Assembly: GCA_017551095.1 (NCBI GenBank)
Contig: JAFZMQ010000022.1
Span: forward strand, 1 to 64,000
DNA from: Clostridia bacterium
GTDB taxonomy: Bacteria > Bacillota > Clostridia > UBA1381
Direction: 5' to 3'
Length of the DNA: 64,000 nt
How positions within the stretch are numbered: the stretch's first letter is position 1; every line of letters begins with the position of its first letter. Below are positions 9,705 to 19,506 of this stretch, piece by piece. The translations under genes were made by a program, and so were the position numbers. The notes beneath the pieces were generated by a model. The model did not search any database. It was given only the letters and a program-made list of their open reading frames with translations, and was not told the origin of the DNA.

Positions 9705-12700
9705 TTATTTCATATACGGCAAGGTTTCGTAGCCTTTCCAACCTGCTAAATGCCGAGCCAAAATGATATTGTCAAGGGCATTGACCTTTCCGTCACAGTT
9801 AACATCGGAGGTCACGGTGTTTATTTCACTAAATCCTTTCCAACCTGCTAAATGCCGTGCTAAAAATACTGTATCCGATGGCGTTGCAATGCCGTCGCCG
9901 TCAACATCTCCATAAAGAACAGGGTTGTAGAGGTCAACATCGCCTATTTCGTAGATTTCAACAATTTGATCGTCAATTACAAGTGCCATAGCGTAATATG
10001 CGTAATCAGCCGTTTTTTCTCCTGATAGTGCATCAGTCGCCCACTCATTCATCCCTCGGGCTTTTGCCCAAGCTATACTATGATCAGGAACGGCATTTTC
10101 TCTCCAAACGATTTTTCCTATATCGTTTGCAGTATAATTTGACAGACTGCCATCAGGCACTGTTGTGATTTCCCAATCGTTGAAGTAAGAGGTAAATAAC
10201 TTGCCTTGCGGATTTAATCTGTATTGGTCTTCTACATCAACAACTGTGTTGTAGGTGTAAATCAAACAATCGTCAGCTAAACGGAATGCCTCATAGTTTG
10301 ATATATCAACAGGACCGTCTGCTGTTGTGGGAATATCTATCATCTTAACCGTGTCAGAATCTACTCCGACTACAATACCTTGAATGAGACGATAACTTGC
10401 CGTTCCTGTGTATGAAGGCAATGATGAGCCTATATCCCACTTTGTAGGGCTGTTATCATAATATAAACCTGCTGGGCCGAATGCATTTGCAAGTGTTACT
10501 GTTCCGCCTCTGATAGTTGCCTTAGGAATCCAACGAATAGAATCTACTAAACCGTCATCGTCAACTGTATAGAAGAATGCGTCACCGCGGCTTCCGCCTA
10601 ATGTCGGATTTGATGACTTATAAGATGTTGCAACATCCAATGTTGTCTTCTTGCCGTCTATAACAACTTTGAGTTGATCAACTGTGTCGCCGTCTTCGTC
10701 AAGACCTTGTGACCAATCATTTGTATCCAAAACAGCAAACCGTGATCTTGAATTAAATGCAAATCCGGCATTTGTCAGAATTACGAAGGAGTAAACTGAT
10801 GTTCCTGTAATCTTACCGTAAGCTGCACCTGCATATTTTTCACCGTCTAATAGTTGACTAACTGACATACCCGAATACTGTCTGTAAGAAATCTTGTCAA
10901 CATCAATTATCTGCGTATTACTGTTTACGCCGATACTACCAATTCTTGATACTTCTGCTCTGTATTCTTCTTTTGTATATGCATTTATAGAAATATAAGT
11001 TGGTGTTTGATATACTAATGAAGTTATCTTACTGCTCTTTAAGGTGTATTCAACTACGCAGTCTTGAACCTCTGCATTTGGATGTTTATTAGCTGTTGCT
11101 ACAACTGTTGTCTTAACATCTTTAATGGTTTCATTTGCCCAAAGACCTGAAACACCTGCGGTTGTCTTTGCGTTCCTATAAACGTCTGTGTCTTTTACTT
11201 CATATGTCTTCTTTGTTCCGTCTGCAAGAACAAGAGTTACATCATAGTCGTCAATTTTGGCAACAATTGCATAGTTATGGATTTCTAACACCTCAGTATC
11301 GTCATACGAGAAGATTCTGCCAAAAGGATCAAGAAAAATCTTATTATAAACTGTTCCCATACAAAAACCCAAATCATACTTGTCAACAGCGGCATAATCA
11401 TTTCCGTCAACGGTAAAGCTATTATCCTCTATATCAATAGCCGTAACTTTTCCCGATATTACATTTCTTGTGGCGAGAATCTCGGTATCATAGTCGTTAC
11501 CTGAATACAAAGTCGGATAATTGTTAACAATTTTTGTCTTTATTGCTATTACATCATTAGGTTTTAGCTCTTTTAGCTGAATAGGATTGCCGTCAAGAGA
11601 AACGGTAAAATCAGGGTCAGAATCAGAAACGGTAATTTGATCGTATGAGGATAAATTACTCATAGAAGAGTTAAATTTAACTGTCGTAAAACCGTCTCGG
11701 TAGTTCACCGAAGAAACCTGACCGATATCATATGCTTCAACATAAATCTCATTGTATTTTGTTGCAGAGCCTGTTTTGTTGAGCCGTACGTTGCCGCGGA
11801 CAACTTGCATCACGTTGCCGATGGTGTAGGCAGAATAATACGGCTGAATTGTATCGTAAAAATGACCATTTATATATATATTTACAGACGAATCAAGCAA
11901 ATACTTAATAGAACCAAACTTGATACTATTGTCCCAAGAAGAAACAGATTCAAATGTATCTGCCGGAACTTCAACCGATTCGGCATTTGAATAAGTGATT
12001 CCGGATTCAGAAGGGTCTTCCATAATTTCGTAGATTTCAACTACCTGATCATCAATTACAAGTGCCATGGCATATTCTGCTTTTGAATTCGTATTCTTGC
12101 CCTTTATGCTTGAAACCTTTGATTGTTTAATACCACGCTCTGCTGCCCACTCGTTTGCACTTCCCGCCCAAAATGTCGGGTTTTCCTCAGTTGTAGTAGG
12201 AACAGAGGTTGTTGTCCATGCAGTCCAGCCAATATTTGAAATACTGTATCCGGTGGCAGCCGCAATTGCGGTTGTACCAACATTATAACCGGGTGTTTCG
12301 GTAATCTTCCAATCAGAAAAGTCGGAAGCAACCAATGTGCCTTGTGCTTTCAATCTGTCTTCAATATCAGGAGCTGTGTTGTAAGTGTAAATCAAACAAT
12401 CGTCAGCTAAACGGAATGCCTCATAGTTTGATATATCAACAGGACCGTCCGTTACGGTGGGCACATCTATCATCTTAACTGTGTTAGAATCTACTCCGAC
12501 TATGATACCTTTTACGAGGTTGTTTTTGTAATAATTTGTGTTATACAATGAGCTTCCCCATGTTGACGTATCATAATTCCAACCGAATGCATTTGCAAGT
12601 GTTACTGTTCCGTCTGTGATAGTTGACTTAGGAATCCAACGAATAGAATCTACTAAACCGTCATCATCAATCGTATAGAAGAATGCGTCACCGCGGCTTC

Positions 12701-13484
12701 CGCCTAATGTCCAGTTTGCCGACCTATATGCTGCGGAAACATTCAATGTTGTCTTTTTGCCGTCTACAACAACTTTGAGTTGGTCAACTGTGTCACCGTC
12801 TGCATCAAGACCTACTGTCCAGGCATTTGTATCCAAAACTGCAAACCGTGATTTTGAATTAAACAGATATCCGGCATTTGTCAAGATCACGAATGAATAA
12901 ATCGATGTTCCTGTAATCTTACCGAAACCTGCCCCTGCATATTTTTCGCCGTCTGCAAGTTGATCTACATCCATTCTCTTATAATCGCGATAAGAAGCCC
13001 AATCAACGTCAACGATATTGGTTGAGCTGTTTACGCCGATACTACCAATCCTTGATACTTCTGCTCTGTATTCACCCTTTGTCCAGATATTAGTATCAAT
13101 ATAGGTTGGCGTTTGGTACACTAATGAAGTAATCCTTCCGCTCTGCAAAGAATACTCGACAACACAGTCATGAGCTTCTGCATATTGATGCTGATCAGCT
13201 GTTGCTACAATGTAAGAATTAACATATCTAATGGTATCAACTGCCCAAAGACCTGCAACACCTGCGGTTGTCTTTGCGTTCATATAAACATCTGTGTCTT
13301 TTACTTCATATGTCTTATTTGTTCCGTCTGCAAGGACAAGTGTTACATCATAGTCGTCAATTTTGGCAACAATGGCATATTTTGCAGTTGTAATCTCCTC
13401 TTCCGTTGCAGCCAAGGGGACTGTCGTAATGCCCAGAACCATACAGAATATGATGTAAAGGCATAAAATTCGTTTTTTTATCAT
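9705..13484 (-). CDS. Giant internally duplicated secreted protein with dockerin
   Basis: Start chosen at 13484, where AGGAGG lies seven bases upstream and a signal peptide (MIKKRILCLYIIFCMVLG) begins; a longer frame reaches 13520 without an RBS. Of ~1259 residues, two homologous ~450-residue copies (about 33-486 and 736-1177) share YAIVAKIDDYDVTLVLADGT, GSRGDAFFYT, DDDGLVDSIRWIPK and ISNYEAFRLADDCLIYTYNT. A unique ~250-residue segment separates them. The C terminus (~1192-1259) is a type I dockerin (DVDGDGIATPSD, DVNCDGKVNALD, each before [10 protein letters not shown]), closely matching that of the LRR protein at 2858. The repeated domain is not one I can name. Aspartate-rich loops suggest calcium binding (inference). 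Probably a structural, cohesin-docked extracellular protein. Confidence 0.85.
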   Translation of the reverse strand: MIKKRILCLYIIFCMVLGITTVPLAATEEEITTAKYAIVAKIDDYDVTLVLADGTNKTYEVKDTDVYMNAKTTAGVAGLWAVDTIRYVNSYIVATADQHQYAEAHDCVVEYSLQSGRITSLVYQTPTYIDTNIWTKGEYRAEVSRIGSIGVNSSTNIVDVDWASYRDYKRMDVDQLADGEKYAGAGFGKITGTSIYSFVILTNAGYLFNSKSRFAVLDTNAWTVGLDADGDTVDQLKVVVDGKKTTLNVSAAYRSANWTLGGSRGDAFFYTIDDDGLVDSIRWIPKSTITDGTVTLANAFGWNYDTSTWGSSLYNTNYYKNNLVKGIIVGVDSNTVKMIDVPTVTDGPVDISNYEAFRLADDCLIYTYNTAPDIEDRLKAQGTLVASDFSDWKITETPGYNVGTTAIAAATGYSISNIGWTAWTTTSVPTTTEENPTFWAGSANEWAAERGIKQSKVSSIKGKNTNSKAEYAMALVIDDQVVEIYEIMEDPSESGITYSNAESVEVPADTFESVSSWDNSIKFGSIKYLLDSSVNIYINGHFYDTIQPYYSAYTIGNVMQVVRGNVRLNKTGSATKYNEIYVEAYDIGQVSSVNYRDGFTTVKFNSSMSNLSSYDQITVSDSDPDFTVSLDGNPIQLKELKPNDVIAIKTKIVNNYPTLYSGNDYDTEILATRNVISGKVTAIDIEDNSFTVDGNDYAAVDKYDLGFCMGTVYNKIFLDPFGRIFSYDDTEVLEIHNYAIVAKIDDYDVTLVLADGTKKTYEVKDTDVYRNAKTTAGVSGLWANETIKDVKTTVVATANKHPNAEVQDCVVEYTLKSSKITSLVYQTPTYISINAYTKEEYRAEVSRIGSIGVNSNTQIIDVDKISYRQYSGMSVSQLLDGEKYAGAAYGKITGTSVYSFVILTNAGFAFNSRSRFAVLDTNDWSQGLDEDGDTVDQLKVVIDGKKTTLDVATSYKSSNPTLGGSRGDAFFYTVDDDGLVDSIRWIPKATIRGGTVTLANAFGPAGLYYDNSPTKWDIGSSLPSYTGTASYRLIQGIVVGVDSDTVKMIDIPTTADGPVDISNYEAFRLADDCLIYTYNTVVDVEDQYRLNPQGKLFTSYFNDWEITTVPDGSLSNYTANDIGKIVWRENAVPDHSIAWAKARGMNEWATDALSGEKTADYAYYAMALVIDDQIVEIYEIGDVDLYNPVLYGDVDGDGIATPSDTVFLARHLAGWKGFSEINTVTSDVNCDGKVNALDNIILARHLAGWKGYETLPYMK
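9960..13390 (-). repeat. Large intragenic direct duplication (~1.3 kb copies)
   Basis: The copies, roughly 12030-13390 and 9960-11280, share long identical DNA tracts, for example around 10267-10315 and 12387-12450, so the duplication looks recent or homogenised. Confidence 0.8.
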
Positions 13485-13515
13485 CGCTTTCCTCCTAAAT
13501 ATTGTAATTTTGATC

Positions 13516-13544
13516 ATCATATCATATTTAACACTTTTTTACAA
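13516..13544 (-). promoter_or_regulatory. Promoter for the duplicated dockerin gene
   Basis: On the minus strand TTGTAA, 17 bp, TATGAT, ~32 bases before the chosen start. Confidence 0.65.
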
Positions 13545-13621
13545 GCAATTTGTCCGAAAAAATATGCCTATATTTCGGGTATGGAATCTTATAAAGAGAT
13601 TTACTTTTTTTCGGTGTTTGC

Positions 13622-13649
13622 TTGACAAATAGTAATAAAATGTTAAAAT
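13622..13649 (+). promoter_or_regulatory. Promoter of the flippase cassette
   Basis: TTGACA, 16-bp spacer, TAAAAT upstream of the four-gene run that ends at 17607. Confidence 0.75.
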
Positions 13650-13683
13650 AAATATATGGTTTGAATTTTTGGAGGCACGGAAG

Positions 13684-14325
13684 ATGCACAATTGGAGTTC
13701 GCTAAAAGCGTTTTTTGATGTTCTGAATGAAAAATCGAATTATGTTGTTCTCAGGAATTACGAGAATTTTGCGGATAGTCTATTAACAGATGAGCATCCG
13801 GATATTGACATTTTGTGTGACAATCGTGATGTCCTATTAAGTGTATCCAAGTCAGAGCCGAGGCATGAAAATGACAAAATACACAGAAAAATTTTGGTTG
13901 ATAATAAAGAAGTAGACCTTGATGTGCGTTATGTAGGCGATGGATATTATGATACAAAATGGGAGAGGGAGCTACTATCAAATCGTCGGTTATATAACGG
14001 CTTATGCTATGTTTTAACGGAAGAATACTACTATTACTCTCTTTTATATCATGCCCTGATACAGAAGTTCAAAATAAGCGACGATTATATATCACGATTA
14101 AAAAATATGGCGGAAAAATGCGGTATATCAGGCGACGAGGCACTTTCTATTGATACTTTGCAGAATTATATGAGAAAGCACGGATACAGTTTTACATATC
14201 CTGCTTTTGTGGGCGGTATTACTAATTTTAGGCGTGTTGACAAAGCTATGATTAAGAAAAATCCGCTTCGTATATGTGCCAGATTTTTATATAAAGTAAA
14301 AATACATCTGCGAAAAAGAAAATAA
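13684..14325 (+). CDS. Nucleotidyltransferase-fold-like protein of a polysaccharide cassette
   Basis: A protein of 213 residues starting at the ATG eight bases after GGAGG (13671-13675); a TTG at 13669 would put the Shine-Dalgarno inside the gene. Residues ~30-90 look like a minimal nucleotidyltransferase fold: LRNYENFADSLL, then HPDIDILCDN with a DxD pair, then VDLDVRYV supplying a third acidic position. The C-terminal half is helical, with a YYYYSLLYHALIQKFKIS segment and a very basic tail. First gene of a four-gene run ending with a Wzx-like flippase. A glycan-modification role is inferred from context and the substrate is unknown. Confidence 0.55.
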   Translation: MHNWSSLKAFFDVLNEKSNYVVLRNYENFADSLLTDEHPDIDILCDNRDVLLSVSKSEPRHENDKIHRKILVDNKEVDLDVRYVGDGYYDTKWERELLSNRRLYNGLCYVLTEEYYYYSLLYHALIQKFKISDDYISRLKNMAEKCGISGDEALSIDTLQNYMRKHGYSFTYPAFVGGITNFRRVDKAMIKKNPLRICARFLYKVKIHLRKRK

Positions 14326-14354
14326 TTGTAATTTACTATACAGGAGATTATAAT

Positions 14355-15203
14355 ATGGGCGAAAAAATAAGGGATTTACATGATATTTCCATAGGCGACG
14401 CATCATTGATGATAGAACTGAATGAGGGATATTCCGCTTCACAGGGGCGGCTTATTCATATACAAAACAAAAAATTCCGTTATCTTTTAACCGAACGCAA
14501 TTTTTATCAGCTCTCGTCAATGGTTATGAGAGCGTGGAGTGAATTTGACTTTCTTAAAAACAAAAAGAGAACAATAGCAAAAGATTTTCCGGTAAGAGAA
14601 AGTGTAAAGAATGAGTCAAACAATGCTTTTCGGGAATACCTAACATATATGGACAAGAGCGGGATAGGCTATCGCGTAATAGATGTACAGGACAAGATGA
14701 TAACCTTGCTGGTTGATAAGAAATCAAATAACAAGATTTTGCAAAAGGATATGAAGGAAATCCCCCATCCGTACGGAAAAGAGACGGGATATAGATTTCT
14801 GTACCAGATGACGCCGTTTAAGCTATACAAAAAACAGGATTATTACATAGAGGTTTATAATCAGCTTCCGTGCGGCAGTCTTACTGCAAAAACATGGATA
14901 CCGCTTGACCGGGCAATCCAACAACGTGCGTGGGGTGATTATGAGTTAAAAGACGGCATTAAATGGTGCGACGGGATATGCAGATATTTGTATCATTTAT
15001 GTTGGGCGATATTTAAGCATAATGGGTTTTCGCCATTTGAAATGCAGTATTTAAAAGAAAACAGAGAACTTTTAAAAACCGAAGAATTTATGCATTGTGC
15101 GTCGTTAGTTTTTTTCAGTTATACGGATAAGCTGATTGAGCATTTGTATAAAGGGGATTATTATGCAGTAATTCACGAATACTATTCGTTTATCGGATAT
15201 TGA
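14355..15203 (+). CDS. Unknown protein of the flippase cassette
   Basis: A 282-residue protein I cannot assign to a family. It has no signal peptide or membrane segment. The N-terminal ~75 residues form an apparent beta/alpha unit with NKKFRYLLTERNFYQLSSM. The middle has ITLLVDKKSNNKILQKD. The C-terminal half is aromatic-rich (IPLDRAIQQRAWGDYELKDG, CRYLYHLCWAIFKHNGFS), recalling the helical tail of the preceding nucleotidyltransferase-like protein. AGGAG lies nine bases before the ATG. It sits 29 bases after the preceding gene and 26 before the next, so co-transcription is likely. Confidence 0.7.
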   Translation: MGEKIRDLHDISIGDASLMIELNEGYSASQGRLIHIQNKKFRYLLTERNFYQLSSMVMRAWSEFDFLKNKKRTIAKDFPVRESVKNESNNAFREYLTYMDKSGIGYRVIDVQDKMITLLVDKKSNNKILQKDMKEIPHPYGKETGYRFLYQMTPFKLYKKQDYYIEVYNQLPCGSLTAKTWIPLDRAIQQRAWGDYELKDGIKWCDGICRYLYHLCWAIFKHNGFSPFEMQYLKENRELLKTEEFMHCASLVFFSYTDKLIEHLYKGDYYAVIHEYYSFIGY

Positions 15204-15229
15204 TAAAATAGGTTAAAAAGGAGCTAATT

Positions 15230-16030
15230 ATGAGCAATCCGGCGGTAATAAAGTTGCAGTCAGGTAAAATAGGTAAAAGTAAAGTATGGCTTGATGATAA
15301 TTTTGGTGAATCGGTGCATATCCATATAGATGATATGCGTATTGATTTAACCACAAATGAATTTAAAAAGCTCTACACGGACCTTTGCGATACTTTAAAC
15401 GCACTTGTGGATGTGGAAGGCTGTGATATACATGATATTGATCCCGTTTATCTCCAGGTTCTGCTATGGAGGTATCTTCCTAAATTGGTAGGCGTGTCTA
15501 TTGACAAAGTGAAATTGGGTGATATGCTTGCACCAAGGGGCGAAAAAATCCATAGATTGCCGGAATCTGACGGTGTAAAAGCATTGGAAGGTCTGTCAAA
15601 CGAAAATGAAGGTTACAGAAAATCGCATCACATCGGTCAAACCGACGGGGAGCGTATGCAAGACTCTCTTGACAGTATTAAGGCTAACGGATATCCCTTT
15701 AACAATCAATATATTATAATGTACGGGGACGATAATATAATACGGGATGGTCAGCATAGAGCGTCATGTCTGTATCACCTGTACGGAAATATTGAAGTGC
15801 CCGTAATGCGATTAAAAATAAAAGGTTACAAATCTCCAAATATACATAAAAACTATAATAATTGTATTCTTTGTCTTTATAGAAAATGCAGACAAACCCT
15901 GCCGAGCAAAATTAAACATTTTTCAATCAAAAGGGTATGTGCGGATTTTAAAAAGACGGCAAAAAGCGTTTTAAAAGGAAGAAAAGAATATACGGATACG
16001 AAAGTATTAAACATATTTAAGGCAAAGTAA
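15230..16030 (+). CDS. ParB/Srx-like domain protein of the flippase cassette
   Basis: A 266-residue protein. Residues ~143-192 contain NGYPFNNQYIIMYGDDNIIR, then DGQHRASCLYHLYGNIEVPV. This is the strand-turn-helix signature of the ParB/sulfiredoxin-like fold, including the DGxHR core. Such domains recur in capsule and cell-surface loci with uncertain enzymatic role. The N terminus (HIHIDDMRIDLTTNEF) and the strongly basic, Cys-containing C terminus (~205-266) are not recognised. AAGGAG precedes the ATG by seven bases. Chromosome-partition ParB is unlikely because the HTH and ParA are missing. Confidence 0.6.
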   Translation: MSNPAVIKLQSGKIGKSKVWLDDNFGESVHIHIDDMRIDLTTNEFKKLYTDLCDTLNALVDVEGCDIHDIDPVYLQVLLWRYLPKLVGVSIDKVKLGDMLAPRGEKIHRLPESDGVKALEGLSNENEGYRKSHHIGQTDGERMQDSLDSIKANGYPFNNQYIIMYGDDNIIRDGQHRASCLYHLYGNIEVPVMRLKIKGYKSPNIHKNYNNCILCLYRKCRQTLPSKIKHFSIKRVCADFKKTAKSVLKGRKEYTDTKVLNIFKAK

Positions 16031-16056
16031 AGTGCTATCAGGGGAAGGCATTTGTT

Positions 16057-17607
16057 ATGGTAAAAAAGTATTCCAGAACAAAAAATTCAATATTTAATAT
16101 CATTACAGGATTTGGTGGGCAAATAATCTATGCAGCACTAAATTTCGTTTGTAGAACTGTATTTATAAAGACGCTTGGAGCGGAGTATTTGGGTATAAAC
16201 GGCTTGTTTTCGGATATTCTTTCGCTCTTTTCTCTTGCAGAACTGGGATTTGATACTGCAATAAGTTTCAGATTGTATAAGCCGATTGCGGAAAATGATG
16301 AGGTCAAGATTCGGCAATATGTTAAAATGTTTCGTAATGTATACAAAGTCGTTGGCTTGGTAATAGTGTGCTGCGGACTTACCATGGTGCCGTTTTTGAG
16401 AATTTTCATTAAAGACTATGATAAATTAAGCGGACTGGGCATAAATGCCACATTCATTTTCATATTGTTCTTAACCCAGAATGCGTCATCATATTTGTTT
16501 TTGGCATACAGAAGTATTGTTATAACAGCACATCAAAAACAGTACCTGCTTAGTGTGGCGGGCTATGTGATAAACCTTGTGAACAGTATAGTAAAAGTAC
16601 TGGTGTTGATATTTACACATAGCTTTATTGCGTATATCATTACCATTACAGCACAAATCATTTTGCAAAGCCTTATAAATGCTGCAATTGCAACAAAAGC
16701 ATACCCACAGTATTTCATAAAAGAAAAAACAAAACTAAGCAAGGAAGAGAAGGTTGAGTTATATAAAGATTGTGGTGCACTGCTTGTTTATAAAATCAAT
16801 AATGTTGTAATAAAGGCAACGGATAACTTGGTTTTGAGCAGTTTTGTCGGTCTTACAATAGTAGGGCTATATTCTAACTATCTCATGCTTTTTAATGCAA
16901 TACACGGTGTTCTTCATATCATGTTCAGGTCTGTTAAAGCAAGTATGGGAGATTTGTTTGCCTCTGACGAAATAGAAAAAAAGCATAGCTTTTTTGAAAT
17001 TATGAATTTTATCACTATATTACTATACGGCACGGCAGCGGTTGGGATCGCAATTACAAGTAATGAGTTGATTGATTGCTGGATAGGTGATAAATATGTC
17101 GTTCCGCAGCCGCTTCCCATGCTGATTGGATTGGAGCTGTTATTTACAGGTCTGAAACTCAATCTGGCACAGATAAGGAATGTAAGCGGAGTGTTCAAGC
17201 AAATGTGGTATAGGCCTGTAATAGGCTCAATTATAAATGTTGTTTCATCTATAATTTTGGTGCAATACTGGGGAATTTCCGGTGTTATCACCGGTACGGT
17301 TTTAGCCGCCATATTTGCAAATTTCATGGTTGACCCGAGAGTTATTTATAAGTACAGTTTTCAGGGTGTTAAACCGGTCAAACGGTATTATTCAAAAAAC
17401 ATTCTGTTTATAATAATATTGATGTTGATATGTGCTGTGGATTTTGTAATTTGTGAGAATCTTGTAACGGGTTACGGCATTATATCATTGGCTATACATA
17501 TGCTCATTTGTGCAGTGTCCGTACCCGCAACATTTGTTCTTATATTCTGGAAAACTCACGAATGTGTCTATATAAGGCAAAAGGTGAGATCAATCATAAG
17601 AATTTAA
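16057..17607 (+). CDS. Polysaccharide flippase (Wzx-like, MOP superfamily)
   Basis: An integral membrane protein of 516 residues with about 12-14 predicted hydrophobic segments. The N terminus (SIFNIITGFGGQIIYAALNFVCR, abbreviated to its key RTVFIKTLGAEYLGINGLF continuation) is typical of Gram-positive capsule/teichoic O-antigen-type flippases, as is the AELGFDTAISFRLYKPI segment. The family moves lipid-linked oligosaccharide across the cytoplasmic membrane. It is last in a cassette lacking visible glycosyltransferases, so the substrate must be assembled by enzymes encoded elsewhere. The terminator at 17615 closes the operon. Confidence 0.88.
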   Translation: MVKKYSRTKNSIFNIITGFGGQIIYAALNFVCRTVFIKTLGAEYLGINGLFSDILSLFSLAELGFDTAISFRLYKPIAENDEVKIRQYVKMFRNVYKVVGLVIVCCGLTMVPFLRIFIKDYDKLSGLGINATFIFILFLTQNASSYLFLAYRSIVITAHQKQYLLSVAGYVINLVNSIVKVLVLIFTHSFIAYIITITAQIILQSLINAAIATKAYPQYFIKEKTKLSKEEKVELYKDCGALLVYKINNVVIKATDNLVLSSFVGLTIVGLYSNYLMLFNAIHGVLHIMFRSVKASMGDLFASDEIEKKHSFFEIMNFITILLYGTAAVGIAITSNELIDCWIGDKYVVPQPLPMLIGLELLFTGLKLNLAQIRNVSGVFKQMWYRPVIGSIINVVSSIILVQYWGISGVITGTVLAAIFANFMVDPRVIYKYSFQGVKPVKRYYSKNILFIIILMLICAVDFVICENLVTGYGIISLAIHMLICAVSVPATFVLIFWKTHECVYIRQKVRSIIRI

Positions 17608-17614
17608 GAGAATT

Positions 17615-17639
17615 AAAAGGACTGTTCACAGTCCTTTTT
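17615..17639 (+). terminator. Terminator of the flippase cassette
   Basis: AAAAGGACTG, TTCA loop, CAGTCCTTTT, T-rich tail. Confidence 0.9.
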
Positions 17640-17652
17640 GTATATAAAGTGA

Positions 17653-17681
17653 TTTACTTTTTTTAAGAAGTGTGATATAAT
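17653..17681 (+). promoter_or_regulatory. Promoter for lepA
   Basis: TTTACT, 17 bp, TATAAT with an extended -10 (TGA directly before it). Confidence 0.75.
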
Positions 17682-17709
17682 CATAAAAAAATAACGGCGG
17701 AGAATTAGT

Positions 17710-19506
17710 ATGCAGGACAGAATAAGAAATTTTTGTATAATCGCACATATAGACCACGGCAAATCGACCTTGGCGGACAGGCTTTTGGAGCTGACCGGCG
17801 AGGTTTCCGAGCGTGACATGGAGGAACAGCTTTTAGATGATATGGACCTGGAGCGTGAGCGTGGAATTACCATAAAGGCACACGCGGTACGGCTTAAATA
17901 TAAGGCAAAAGACGGAAAAGATTATATTTTGAATCTTATCGACACCCCGGGACATGTGGACTTTAATTATGAGGTTTCAAGAAGTCTTGCCGCCTGTGAA
18001 GGTGCGATACTTATTGTTGATGCGTCGCAGGGAATAGAGGCACAAACTCTTGCAAACACATATCTTGCGGTTGAACATAACCTTGAAATCGTGCCTGTAA
18101 TAAACAAGATTGACCTTCCCAGTGCCAATCCCGAAAACGCAATCCGTGAAATTGAGGATATTATCGGCATACCGGCGGAGGACGCACCGAGAGTTTCTGC
18201 AAAAACGGGACTTAATGTTGAGGAAGTTTTAGAGGCTATTGTAAATAGAATCCCGTCGCCTGTCGGTGACAGTAACGCACCTTTAAAATGTCTTATTTTT
18301 GACTCTTATTATGACAGTTACAAGGGTGTTATAGTTTATGTGCGTGTAAAGGACGGCACTTTAAAGGCAGGAGACAGGATAAGAATGATGGCAACAGGTG
18401 CGGAATTTGATGTAGTGGAAGTCGGAACAATGCACCCCGGCGGACTTAAACAGACGGAGAATTTATCGGCAGGTGATGTCGGTTATATTGCTGCAAGTAT
18501 AAAATCTATACGCGATACCCGCGTCGGCGATACTGTTACAAGGTGCGATTTCCCTGCAAAAGAGGCACTTTCGGGATATAAAAAGGTAAATCCTATGGTT
18601 TATTGCGGTATTTACACCGCAGACGGTGCACAGTACGAGGATTTAAAGGAGGCACTTTTAAAACTCCAACTAAATGATGCGTCGCTTATGTTCGAGCCTG
18701 AAACATCTATTGCCTTAGGCTTTGGTTTCAGGTGCGGTTTTTTGGGACTTTTGCATATGGAAATCATACAGGAGAGGTTAGAGCGTGAATACAATCTTGA
18801 TTTGGTAACAACAGCACCGAGCGTTATCTATAAGGCACATAAGACAAACGGCGAGGTCGTTATGGTCTCTAACCCTGCAAACCTGCCCGACGGCTCGGAG
18901 CTTGAATATATGGAAGAGCCTATGGTAAATGCGGATATTATGGTTCCTGTCGATTTTGTCGGAAATGTTATGGATTTGTGCCAGGAACGGAGGGGCATCT
19001 TCAAAAATATGACCTATATCGAAACGACAAGGGTGCAGATTCATTACGAACTGCCTCTTAATGAGATAATCTACGACTTTTTTGATGCTTTAAAATCGAA
19101 AACCAAGGGATATGCGTCCTTTGATTATGAGCTGAAAGATTATATGCGTTCCGATTTGGTAAAGCTTGATATACTCATAAACGGTGAAGCGGTTGACGCT
19201 CTGTCCTTTATAGTGCATAAGGACAGCAGTTATAAAAGGGGCAGAAAAATGGCGGAAAAGCTCAAAGAATCTATCCCACGCCAACTTTTTGAAGTGCCTA
19301 TACAGGCGGCAATCGGCTCAAAGATAATTGCCCGTGAAACAGTCAAGGCAATGCGTAAGGATGTTTTAGCAAAATGTTACGGCGGCGACATTACCCGCAA
19401 AAAGAAGCTTTTGGAAAAGCAAAAAGAGGGTAAAAAGCGTATGCGTCAGGTCGGAAATGTGGAGATTCCGCAGGAGGCTTTTATGTCGGTCCTAAAACTC
19501 GACTAA
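17710..19506 (+). CDS. lepA: Elongation factor 4 (LepA), back-translocating GTPase
   Basis: A ribosome-associated GTPase of 598 residues, normal length for LepA. G1 is AHIDHGKST (residues 12-20), the switch I region has [11 protein letters not shown]3 is DTPGH, G4 is NKID and G5 is SAKTG. Domains II-IV and the LepA-specific C-terminal domain follow, with [20 protein letters not shown] near the end. The ATG follows GGCGGAG. No partner gene such as hemN follows, which is often the case elsewhere. Confidence 0.97.
   Translation: MQDRIRNFCIIAHIDHGKSTLADRLLELTGEVSERDMEEQLLDDMDLERERGITIKAHAVRLKYKAKDGKDYILNLIDTPGHVDFNYEVSRSLAACEGAILIVDASQGIEAQTLANTYLAVEHNLEIVPVINKIDLPSANPENAIREIEDIIGIPAEDAPRVSAKTGLNVEEVLEAIVNRIPSPVGDSNAPLKCLIFDSYYDSYKGVIVYVRVKDGTLKAGDRIRMMATGAEFDVVEVGTMHPGGLKQTENLSAGDVGYIAASIKSIRDTRVGDTVTRCDFPAKEALSGYKKVNPMVYCGIYTADGAQYEDLKEALLKLQLNDASLMFEPETSIALGFGFRCGFLGLLHMEIIQERLEREYNLDLVTTAPSVIYKAHKTNGEVVMVSNPANLPDGSELEYMEEPMVNADIMVPVDFVGNVMDLCQERRGIFKNMTYIETTRVQIHYELPLNEIIYDFFDALKSKTKGYASFDYELKDYMRSDLVKLDILINGEAVDALSFIVHKDSSYKRGRKMAEKLKESIPRQLFEVPIQAAIGSKIIARETVKAMRKDVLAKCYGGDITRKKKLLEKQKEGKKRMRQVGNVEIPQEAFMSVLKLD

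Noticed and set aside
15230-16030. Chromosome-partitioning ParB
   Set aside because: No ParA, no HTH and no parS-like palindromes; the context is a flippase cassette.
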